Origin: Daphnia carinata
Lineage: Eukaryota > Arthropoda > Branchiopoda > Diplostraca > Daphniidae
NCBI RefSeq assembly: GCF_022539665.2
Contig: NW_026712534.1
Coordinates: forward strand, 1-64,000
Direction of reading: 5' to 3'
Length of the DNA: 64,000 bases
The position numbers and the translations under genes were made by a program. Positions 55,207-64,000 of the stretch are shown here, one piece after another. The notes below the pieces were generated by a model. That model saw only the letters and a list, made by a program, of their open reading frames with translations, searched no databases and had not been told where the DNA came from. The number at the start of each line of letters is the position of its first letter. Within the stretch, counting starts at the first letter, position 1.

Positions 55207-57593
55207 CTTCCTGCCAGAATGTATGTTTTTTTATACAGAATTTTACTACGGATGACAAAAACTTGGGAAATTTTACAGGGCGTAAGGGTGTCTAATGCTA
55301 CAAATATTTTCCGTAGCTGGCCGTCTTGTTGTTGCAAGAGGGCGAGCTCTTTTGAGGCATAACCGACTTCGGGTTCCCTTACAGTGACTGCTAGACAATC
55401 ATCTGGCCGAGAAACAATGCCGTCGGCAGGGTTCCTGGACAGTGTGTCCGCAACAATATTATCCGTACCTTTCACGTGCTCTATCGTGAAGGTAAACTCC
55501 TGCAAATCAAGCACCCACCTAGCAAACTTCCCCTTTAAGTCCCTTTTTTCCATCATCCACTTGACGGCTGAACTATCCGTCTTAACAAAAAAATGTCTCC
55601 CATAAACGTAGGTACGCAATTTCTTGAGTGCCCACACCACCGCCAAACATTCCAATTCATTGGCGTGATATCGTGTTTCGGTGTCCGACAGCCTTTTGCT
55701 GATGAAAGTCACAGGTCGATGTCCTTCACCAGCATCTTGCGTCAACACTGCTCCAAGACCAGTTTGACTTGCGTCAGTCTGAATGGTAACTTCCAGAGCG
55801 TCATCGAAATGAGCCAGAACAGGAGCAGTCGTAAGACGCTCTACAATACTGATCTTTGCGCCTTCGTGACGTTCCGTCCATTGCCAAACAGCATTATTTT
55901 TGAGGAGCGCGTGCAAAGGGTGAGCCAATGACGCAAAATCAGGGACAAAACGCCGATAGTACGACGCAAGTCCAAGAAAACCTCGTAGTGATTTTAAATT
56001 TGTAACAGGCATGGAAGTCAAAGCGCGCACTTTCTCGCCTTCCGGGTGAATGCCTTCTGCATCGATTACGTGTCCTAGGTGGGACACCTTGGTGGCGCCG
56101 AAAACGCATTTGTCAATGTTCAGAGTCAAATTTGCTCGCTCTAGAGCAGTTAACACCAACTCTAGGCGTGCCAAGTGCTCGTCAAAAGATCGGCCAAACA
56201 CCAAGATGTCGTCTAAGTAAACAAGACACATATGCCATTTTAAGCCAGCCAAAACCCTATCCATTAAACGTTGGAACGTCGCCGGAGCATTGCTCAACCC
56301 GAACGGCAGACGTGTAAACTGATAAAGACCGTCTGGGGTTACAAATGCTGTCTTCTCCCGATCTTCCAACGCTACAGGCACCTGCCAATATCCACTGGCC
56401 AAATCCAAACAAGAAAAAAATTGCGCACCTGCTAGCCTGTCCAAAACATCGTCAGTGCGAGGTAACGGATAAACATCACGTTTCGTTACCGCATTTAGAC
56501 GTCTAAAATCAATACAAAAACGATAGTCACCACATTTTGCTTTACGAACTAAAACGACGGGCGAACTCCACGGGCTAAAAGATTCTTCGACAACACCGTC
56601 TTCTAACATCTCTTCAATCTTTCCCGCAATAATCTGACGGTCGAATGCTGACACCCTGTATGGCGCAGACTTCACCGGACAAGCATTCCCCGTGTCAATA
56701 TGGTGCTCAACTTCGGTGGTTTGCCCAATTTCCCTTTTTGACGTCGGGAAGCATTTTCGTCGGCGTCCAAGCATACCCAGAAGTTTTTCTCGTTGACCAG
56801 AGTCGAGTCCCTCCCCAATTTTAACTTGAGTGGTGAATTTGGCTTCATCATGTGCTGGAAGAACGGTGGCACAGATCTCAGAGGCCCCGTCTGTCAAAGT
56901 AGACAAAACGGCGTCGTCGTTGACTTCAACGGCACAAAAGAAATGACGTCGTCTTAGTTTCAACTCTACAGGGGAATAATTTACAAGGGGTATCTCCGTC
57001 AGTCCTCTATTTACCGTCACGACACTGGCTGGTATCACCCACTCCTTCCCCGGCTTCGAAAAACAATTGAACTTAACAAAAGCCGTACCAGAGACATTTG
57101 ACGATAATCTTCACTTCACAAAGACTAGCGAGTTGGGCGGAACTACCTGGTGTCCATCTGCCTTAACTGGCATCCATCCACGTCGTTTCGAAGGCGATTC
57201 CTCCGCGAAAGACTCTATCAGACCGTCGCTTACGTCAAAATCTTCTTCATTACTCCCCTCTTCATCCAAAAATGTTTCCTCCCTGCGGCTTTCCTCGTTA
57301 ATTATGTGCACCTCTTCCGCCCATCGCACTATCTTTTTCTCCTTCGTCAAAACTTCCTCTACCCTCTTTCCTTCGCCCTCTTCGATTTCCCTGTACCGTT
57401 TATTTAAATTTCTCTCAATTAACCCTATTTCCTCCCCCCTTACACCTTTCCCCGTTACGTTAATCTCCCCCCTTACTTGATCTAACTCCCTACTTTCCTT
57501 CGCCACTACACCCTTATTTTTCTCCTCAACTAACCCTTCCCCGACTAATTCAATTCTCCCTTCCCTTACTACAATGCTGGTTTTACTTTCCAC
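55207..57593 (-). pseudogene. pol: RT and RNase H of the minus-strand element
   Basis: From 57593 a Glu/Arg-rich linker leads to a TGA at 57111-57113, one C-to-T change from an arginine codon. The same frame goes on into RT: SPWSSPVVLVRKAKC, DFRRLNAVTKRDVYPLP, CLDLASGYWQVPV, PFGLSNAPATFQRLMDRV and the catalytic YLDD near 56215. RNase H (QTDASQTGLGAVLTQ, NELECLAVVWALKKL, NIVADTLSRNP) ends near 55420. Frameshifts lie at about 57590 and 55205. Confidence 0.88.
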
Positions 57594-57909
57594 TACCCAA
57601 GATTAACGCGAATGGAGCGGTCCTTAGTACGGTGACGGACTTGAGTTTGACAAAATTGTGCTTCCACTTAACGTTCAACGGTAGTGCTCCCTCTACTCGC
57701 ACTAGCTTGTTGTCGACGCCTCTCAGTTTAATTTTCGTGGCCTTCCGATGAGGGTCCATAAATTTCCGCACGACGCTTAGCCGTACCGCACTAACGCTAG
57801 CCCCCGAGTCGACGAGTGCCGTAACTTCCCCAACGTTTTCTACCCAGACCTTGATAAGAGGCAGGGCTGGACGACTTTCAGACAAAAAAAAACCTTTTAA
57901 GGGCGCCAT
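57583..57909 (-). pseudogene. pol: Protease of the minus-strand element
   Basis: Overlaps the end of gag in another frame, as is common for a frameshift-expressed pol. The retropepsin core VTALVDSGASVSAVRLSVV lies near 57810, and the flap-like region ends LILGSGK. Confidence 0.75.
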
Positions 57910-59120
57910 TGTCCTCGACGAGATACCCCGTCGTTTTTTGCCGGACAGTCCCTAGCGATATGGCCGTGTCGATTGCACGAATAGCACAATCTTTGCGCGG
58001 GCCCTCTTGGTGCAAAGCCTCCACCACCCATCCGCGGAGCACTAGGTCCGGGATTAACAGGGAGTCGTGATAGCGACGATGAAATTTGGTTGACCAAGCG
58101 GTCTCGTAGACTTTGAAAGAGTGTGGTCAAATCCTGTGTTGCTGGCGCAGGGACAGTTGACTGAGTGGCTGTTAAAACAGGGGGCGTTGGTTGTAATGTA
58201 TGTGCATTTGTAGACGCTGGCACGCTGGGCACTGGAGGCGTTAACCCAAGTTCCTCCAAGTCTCTGAGTCGCGTCAAGAAGGCCATAAAGTCTACCGGTA
58301 AGGGAGAAGTTAAGGCTGCGACGTGAATGGGGTTCGCGAGACCTCTCAGCAACATCTTGATGATGTCAGCCTCCGGTAACGGGACGGGACAACGAAGGCA
58401 CAATCGTCGCTTGTCCAACCCGTATTCAAGGCAAGATTCCCCTGGTTTTTGTACCCTAGACTCTACGAGCGAACTCCACTCCAAAAACGAAAGCGCTCGA
58501 GCAAAGTTTGTCACTAGTGCGGCTGACCAAAAAGCCCATGTAGCGTGATGGTGTCCCGTTTGCACGTGCCATTGGGAGGCAGTGCCCTCGAGACGTGTCA
58601 CTGCAACCAAAAGTCGATTCTCCTCTGTCCAACCCTCTAACCCACCAACGCGTTCCACATGGTCAATAAACCCTTGCGCATCTTCGCCAACAGCACCCGA
58701 GAAGCGTGGTATAGAACTGACAGCAATCGTCGACGGACGGACTGTCTGGGCAGCTGGCAAAGCGGCAGCAAGTGCTTGGATAGCTTCGTTGTTCTGTAGT
58801 TGTTGCACGTTAATCATTTCGACGAGTTGGGCAACCTGATTTTGCCTCGCCGCACCGTCAGCCACTGCTACTTCAGCAAACCTATTCAATGCCACGATTA
58901 GCTCGTTATTGTCTGCCATGTCTGTTGATGGAGATGCTTCTGCCGCCAGTACAAACTCCAACTTCGGACAGCTCGTTTTCGTCGCAGGTGAACGCGGCAC
59001 CGGACGAACAATACGGGCTCTTGCTGTTGTTTGACGAGCTTTTCCCCTCTGATTCCGCAGGTAGTACTGTGTTTCGAAGCCAAAAAAGGGATCTGGGACG
59101 TCGGGATTCAAATCCGACAT
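57897..59120 (-). CDS. gag: gag of the minus-strand element
   Basis: Start chosen at the ATG at 59120 (MSDLNPDVPD). A later ATG at 58919 (MADNNELIVALNRFAEV) is also plausible. Capsid-like region IPRFSGAVGEDAQGFIDHVER and GTASQWHVQTGHH, a Pro/Thr linker, then one zinc knuckle CYSCNRHGHIARDC near 57960. Open throughout, unlike pol. It ends overlapping the protease frame by 13 bases. Confidence 0.8.
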   Translation of the reverse strand: MSDLNPDVPDPFFGFETQYYLRNQRGKARQTTARARIVRPVPRSPATKTSCPKLEFVLAAEASPSTDMADNNELIVALNRFAEVAVADGAARQNQVAQLVEMINVQQLQNNEAIQALAAALPAAQTVRPSTIAVSSIPRFSGAVGEDAQGFIDHVERVGGLEGWTEENRLLVAVTRLEGTASQWHVQTGHHHATWAFWSAALVTNFARALSFLEWSSLVESRVQKPGESCLEYGLDKRRLCLRCPVPLPEADIIKMLLRGLANPIHVAALTSPLPVDFMAFLTRLRDLEELGLTPPVPSVPASTNAHTLQPTPPVLTATQSTVPAPATQDLTTLFQSLRDRLVNQISSSLSRLPVNPGPSAPRMGGGGFAPRGPAQRLCYSCNRHGHIARDCPAKNDGVSRRGQWRP

Positions 59121-60082
59121 GCAGAACCAACCGTACGGAAATTCGAAAATACCAAAACAGAAATAGAAAAAAAAAACATGCGCGAAAGGCAAAGAAAACA
59201 AAAAGAAGGCCCAAAAAATGAGAAGAAAAAAACAACAACAAAAGAGCAGAGAAAAAAAACAAATAAGTACGTTCCTACTAAGACACCTCGACCAAGATCA
59301 GAAGGTCGACAAAACAAAGCAAAAGCCAAAAAAAAAAGTTGTTGAACGCAACCAAAATGGCGAGCCAAAAAAAAAACGCAACACCATAACAAAAAAGTAC
59401 AACAAAAAAATATCCTCTGTGGGTGAGAGGGGAAAAAATCACAAAAAAAACACAAAACGCCGTCAAAACCAAAAAAGGAAAAGTGAGAAGCCGAGCGAGG
59501 TCTCACAGCGTAATTCGCACCCAAAAATCTTTTCCTTGTCCACGCGAAAAAAAAGTAGAAAAGAAAAAAAAAAAACTTCCTCACCGTAAATCCCATCGCT
59601 AAGGGAAAAAAAAAGAAGAAAAAACAAAATATCACACGTGACAAAAAAAACGTATGAGGCGTCCCAAAAAAAAAAGAAAAAAAAAAAAAAAAGGCGGAAC
59701 GTGCAAGACAAAGCGGGGCGGACAAAAGGCACACCGCAAAAAAGATACAATTCCTAACTACACACAGTACAAACCAAAATCATGCGCTGGAGTTGTTTAT
59801 TTAATAGCCCGTGGCTATAGGTAACAAGGGTTGAAATACTTACCTGTACCGTTCCTCCACCCTTTAACAAAGACGTCGCGGCGGGATGGGATCCACTCCC
59901 CTTCGGCGCAGGTAAGGACCATCCACAATGGCGGCGGCCAGGTACGCGAAAATTTTCCTTATCACGTGGGCGGTACACGGGTCCGTTGCAGGCAACTTTT
60001 TTTTTTTAAAGTTGTTCGATGGCCTGGCGGAGATGAACATCCTCGATCTTCAATCCTCCTCAATCCCTCTTCTGACACCAAT
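59121..60082 (-). other. Leader of the minus-strand element with primer-binding site
   Basis: Directly inside the 5' LTR the coding strand reads AT then TGGTGTCAGAAGAGGGATTG (60061-60080), in the position of a tRNA primer site. The next kilobase is extremely A-rich on the plus strand (59140-59740); long frames there, including a Phe-rich one at 59108-59734 minus, are products of composition. Confidence 0.6.
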
Positions 60083-60428
60083 TGTTATGGATGTTACCGG
60101 CGTCGGACCCAGACCGTGAGAAGCAGTGGATGATGCGGCGAATAGCGGGGAAGACGAAGATGAAATAATCCGATGGATATACGGGACAAGTATATTTACT
60201 ACACAATTGGGGTACAACACAATTCACTTAGGGGTTACGCGAAGGGAAGCCAGCAATATGCGGAGCTCCTTCTTAGGACCACTTGGTAGACGGCGAGGTA
60301 ACTAACTGCTTTTCATGATTGACAGCAGACGACCCGTCGCATACCTTTCGGTCTGCCATCTAACAAGGGGAGGTGGAATCGGGACACTAGATGGGGGTAC
60401 ATGATAGGATATAGGGTTTCTCGTAACA
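60083..60428 (-). repeat. 5' LTR of the minus-strand element (346 bp)
   Basis: Partner of 53122-53466 with six transitions and one extra G. Flanked by TCTAC. Confidence 0.93.
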
Positions 60429-60433
60429 TCTAC

Positions 60434-61844
60434 CAGTCAGGTGGGCATTATAGCGATACAAAACCGACACAGCAACGCCAGGCGTGAGTGTATCGCATTC
60501 ACCAGTGACGAACTTCAGGTTGGCATGGACGAGTAAAGGCAAGACAAAAACCGCATCCAACAAAAAACACTGCGTATTTTTATACTGTACGCAATAATTT
60601 ACCGTATACGCGGAACTTGACCACCGGTGTGACGTTGTCGGAACGGACATCGGCCCGTGCTGCTCGCACATAACAGCACCGGGTTTACTATTGGGATGTT
60701 ACTACTTGTTGAGTTTCCTGTCAAGTTTGATGGTACAGTTGTGCCATTGAGGGTCTGACGTGCGTTAGCTGGACGACGATGCTTGACTCACTACGTCCCA
60801 CTTATTTCTAATCGAAACTGCTCAGAACGTTGTAACAGAAGGAACTGAAGGCGAATTGATCATCTTATCTGTATAACTTGGTACCGTATAAGAAACAATC
60901 AATACGATAAGTTTGTGTTTGGAATTTTTAACTTAAATGGATGCAATAGATTTCATTTTATTATCTAAGACGGTTTCCTTGTACCTTGTGATACAAAATT
61001 AGGAAAGACAAACAATATAAACGTCGTACCAGTTCCGATCGGTAATACCACAGTTACAGGCCGTGGAGCGCTGCCTTCCGTGCAAAGGTATCAGATTATA
61101 CTATGCCAACTCCATTGACGATCTTTTCCTGTCACGCAAGTGCCCATTTCGCACATATTCACATTGTCTCGAAGCAAAGCAAACAAACGACCCACAAGCC
61201 ACGGACAAAAAGAAAAAACAACCGGGAAAGCTAAAAGGCAAAAGAAACGACACCGAGTGCCCCAATATGGTACCAGGAAACATTTCTTCCATACCTGAGT
61301 CGCAATTTCTGTTACGCCACGCTAGTTAGACATTATTTTCGCTACCTTATTTTTAATAGACGCCTAGTGGTACATGTCACAAGGAAAATTTTTCAACAAT
61401 AACGTTGGGTAACTAACGTAATCCCTCACCGTACTCGAGAACACGTAGTTTCGCAATGACGATGAATTCACCATAAGCCGTAATTGATTTGAATTCACTA
61501 CTTCCATTGCTAGAACTAAAGTCAAGGACTATTACGGATTATGCATTTTCCTGTACTCTCTATTATGATAAATTGTATCATTCTACCAGATTGAAGTACG
61601 CCTGTCATTTTTTTGTGGTTCAGGCTTGATGGATAAACTCTGCGTACGTAGTAGTCCTGTTAAGCAATCTGCTTTCTTTACACGATTAGATTTCATTTGA
61701 GGACAATCACTTAATGATGTTCTTGATCAATCGCATAAAATTGAATGAAAAACATCAAATATTTTATCTCTGGGGCAAAATATAAAAAAAAGGTGAATTT
61801 AACAAACACTTTGTACCTATTGCTGTTAATTGTTTATCTCTACC
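60434..61844. other. Spacer without a supported gene
   Basis: Open frames (for example 61063-61329 plus) have no recognisable domains. Nothing else seen. Confidence 0.4.
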
Positions 61845-61846
61845 TG

Positions 61847-61990
61847 TTCGCACGACATGATCTCTTCCGTTAAAACCTCTAAAAGTGGAACAGCATTGCG
61901 GTCATGGCGTTTGAACATTTCGCGAAGACGATGGAAAGCAAGTTCCACGTGCGTTCCGCCTCTCGACCCCTTAATGGGCGCAACAGGCTG
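61847..61990 (-). pseudogene. Isolated exon-like fragment, unrecognised
   Basis: The minus strand reads a clean stretch of about 45 residues including LREMFKRHDRNAVPLLEVL, ending at a donor-like ACAG|GTAGAG near 61846. It looks like a real exon of a helical protein. I do not recognise the family and no partner exon was found. Confidence 0.35.
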
Positions 61991-62009
61991 CTTCATTCAG
62001 CCGCTGCGA

Positions 62010-62393
62010 GGGGCGCGGTCGAGCTCAAGTAATTTACATCACTGATTTATGAAAACTAGACCGTTAGTTTCCTGTAAAACTCTTATAAAAAAAAACGGCG
62101 TCAAATTTTGTTACCTGAATACCGTCGGTGACGGTACCGCAAAATTTAATCAGGATTTTCCGAATATTCTCGTGAAGTGTATTTTCATCGAGGCACCATG
62201 ACGTCTGTTCACTAGCACACGCACCCGCAATCGGGTCAGAGCCTCCCAACCACGTCTTCCAAGACCCATAGAGTTTTTTCTATGCGTGTAGCAAGAATTT
62301 CTATGTCTATGAAGGCCATCACAGGCCTATCATCACTCTGTTTTAGTTCTGCACGACCGTAACAGGCAGTTCATCCTTGGTTTTTGACCATGA
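62010..62393. other. Spacer after the synaptojanin relic
   Basis: A minus-strand stretch at 62064-62249 containing DENTLHENIRKILIKFCGTV could be a worn trace of synaptojanin's RNA-recognition-like domain, but the match is too weak to claim. Confidence 0.25.
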
Positions 62394-64000
62394 TCACGTC
62401 GTTTGCGTAACAGTACACGATTCATGCCGGGGTGTCATAATCGTGAGAGAAAGGATAGTATTTGTGCATTGGCGAAAGCTGAATTCACATTCAACGTAAT
62501 TCACGAATGCCTTGCGCTTGTTGAATTTTTTAAAACGAAATCTGCTGCTCCACTTTGCTTCCATGATGGAGAGAGATGCGTCGCGTGACCTTGCGTAGTC
62601 AGCATTGCGCTCAACCCACTGAGATTGGCCACCGGCAAAGTGGCTGCAGATAAAACACAGCGAAGTGTTGCGCAGCAAAAAGCGGATAGGTACGCCACTT
62701 TTATTTCCCATTGCACCACCAAGCCCGGTTTTGACTGACTCTGTGGCCACGTCTCACACGTCAACCGCTAATTCGTGCCGAATAAAAACGTAGCGACATA
62801 CGCCAACAAGTTGAACATAGGTCAGTAACGCGAATGGGCGATCCCGTGAAAGCACCTTGAACGAAATCATTCACACATTACTGAATGTCTAATTGGTTGA
62901 TTTCATGTCAACTAAAACCTTTTGTAGCTCAGTTGCCTAGGCTTTGGCGTTCTCACTGCTCGCTGCCATCCATAGTCTTTGGTCCACCCTGTTAAAATAA
63001 TACCATGGTTGTTAAGTAGAAGGTAAAAGCAGCTAACACAAACAGTCACTTTTATAACCGATAACTCCGGTTCCAGGGTAGATTTTACAGATTTCGTTTC
63101 CGCTGTTCACCCACGTTGACCGGAAAAATAGCGCGAACTTTGTGTTGTTGTTGGGTTTCGTTTGAGGTTCTGGAGCATCCAATTGAAGCACTAAGATCTC
63201 TAAGCCGATGAATTCTGCGCACTATTTACAAGCTTGTAACAATATTCGAAAAATCGAATCACGTTCAAATTACCGTTCAAATTTGTAATTTTTACCAGTT
63301 TGTTCTGTCAAGACAGTCGAGGCAGTTGGTTGGGATAACTCCTTTTTGTTGAGATAAAACTTGCTGATTCTTGAATAACAAGAACGAATGGCGCTCAAAG
63401 ATAGGCTGCAGACTTTGTTTGAATTTTGCGTGATTCTGGAGGTTTCCACCTCTGCATTTTTGGTGATAGTCGAACATGGTATGAGGCATCGACTCATAAC
63501 AGCGTTTCTGGTCAGCTTGGAAGAGTTGACTAAGTGAAGCTTCCCCTTCTTTTGCTCCGACCATGTAGAGACCGAGTAGATTCACGATAGCTGTGTCATG
63601 ATAACGCTCTTGCATGAGCTTCAAATGGCGTTCTAGAGCTGGTGAAGAGGCCTCGGGGCCGCGTGAGAATCTCACTTTGTGCGACCCTACTTGAACTCCT
63701 GGTTTCAACGTACGGATTTCAACACTGCCACATGTAACTCGTAACAGCCAGTGAGGAAAATCAATTCCATAGTGTTGCAATGGTAAGTGCAAAAGCCTGC
63801 CAATTTTAGAGGATCATTTTTTAAATTATAATTGTACAGTGAACCAGCCTATAGGGAATATCTACCTATTCCAGAAGAATAGGTAGATCTGTTGTCTGTT
63901 CCACGATTTTGCTGAAGCTTTTGGGTGCATAATGTAGCATCAATTGGGTCTTCACCAGATGACTAGAGGAAATAGAATGTTCCAGAGTTAAACAGCTTCC
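62394..64000 (-). pseudogene. Synj: Synaptojanin pseudogene, 5' part outside the window
   Basis: Synaptojanin is a two-domain phosphoinositide phosphatase of endocytosis. From the right edge leftward: a SAC start (DPIDATLC near 63940); HWLLRVTCGSVEIRTL near 63740; a deletion; GVQVGSHKV; VNLLG split from AKEGE by four extra residues; FDYHQ; and the catalytic TNCLDCLDRTN near 63305, ending at a donor-like G|GTAAAA. The next exon (about 63060-63220) has FIGLEILVLQL and ICKIYPGTG. Further left, the 5-phosphatase domain appears as [17 protein letters not shown] and [21 protein letters not shown] (62610-62745), with a TGA just before it, and then decays. The domain order SAC then 5-phosphatase is unique to synaptojanins. 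Stops, deletions and a bad exon join mark a pseudogene. Confidence 0.8.

Larger units (their letters stand above)
53122..60428 (-). mobile_element. Ty3/Gypsy element on the minus strand, 7307 bp
   Basis: LTRs at 53122-53466 and 60083-60428 differ by six transitions and one base of length. TCTAC flanks both sides (53117-53121, 60429-60433). Minus-strand order: gag, protease, RT, RNase H, integrase. No envelope. Long A-rich (plus-strand) non-coding stretches lie at 53590-53880 and 59140-59740. Frameshifts and two nonsense codons inactivate it. Confidence 0.93.

Noticed and set aside
59108-59734. Phe-rich 208-residue frame on the minus strand
   Set aside because: It comes from A-rich plus-strand composition in the leader of the minus-strand LTR element; no domain, and several neighbouring frames are equally open.
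61063-61329. 88-residue Lys-rich plus-strand frame
   Set aside because: No recognisable domain, poor start context and no splice or poly(A) support; kept only as part of the spacer.
62064-62249. Possible RNA-recognition-like domain of synaptojanin
   Set aside because: Position fits, but only a weak short similarity is visible; not enough to extend the pseudogene to it.

Overview
The window reads as a piece of an arthropod nuclear genome, most likely a cladoceran crustacean such as Daphnia. The reasons are small GT-AG introns (about 50-120 bases), a cuticle-protein gene with an RR-type chitin-binding domain and a TCAGT initiator, a broken gene with tyrosine/threonine repeats of a kind I associate with Daphnia, and a dense mix of animal transposon families. 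No bacterial, plasmid or CRISPR features are present. By my count about two thirds of the window is mobile DNA.

Layout: (1) 1-11152, a decayed Ty3/Gypsy-type LTR element whose 5' LTR lies outside the window. Its gag and pol are frameshifted. It also carries two unusual open ORFs sharing a TPR-like motif, an envelope-like glycoprotein gene with one frameshift, and a probable 3' LTR. (2) 11153-18123, two inverted, differently damaged copies of a KDZ (Kyakuja-Dileera-Zisupton) transposase gene on either side of an unrecognised multi-exon gene. (3) 18.3-27.2 kb, mostly non-coding, with two elements whose ends read TA-GGGGAG/TA-AGGGAG, one inverted pair of ACATCC-rich repeats, hairpins and a proline-rich pseudogene. 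(4) 27.2-32.5 kb, a broken non-LTR retrotransposon with two insertions and a large RT deletion. (5) 32.7-34.1 kb, minus strand, a probable HERC2 N-terminal relic. (6) 35.5-38.5 kb, an intact three-exon cuticle-protein gene bracketed by diverged direct repeats. (7) 40275-49100, a structurally complete errantivirus-like element: 266-bp LTRs 98.5% identical, ATAT target duplication, and an F-like envelope fused in frame to integrase. (8) 49.2-52.9 kb, a broken secreted-protein gene carrying a 2957-bp hAT transposon with a perfect 8-bp target duplication. (9) 53122-60428, a minus-strand Gypsy element with about 345-bp LTRs and a TCTAC target duplication. (10) 62.4-64.0 kb, minus strand, a synaptojanin pseudogene running off the window.

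The only gene that looks intact and host-coded is the cuticle-protein gene. The least explained items are the paired TPR-like ORFs and env-like gene of the first element, the gene trapped between the inverted KDZ copies, the terminal-repeat family and ACATCC repeats at 18-24 kb, and the run of nonsense codons in both young LTR elements that are each one C-to-T change from a sense codon. All family assignments come from reading motifs by eye; no database search was run.
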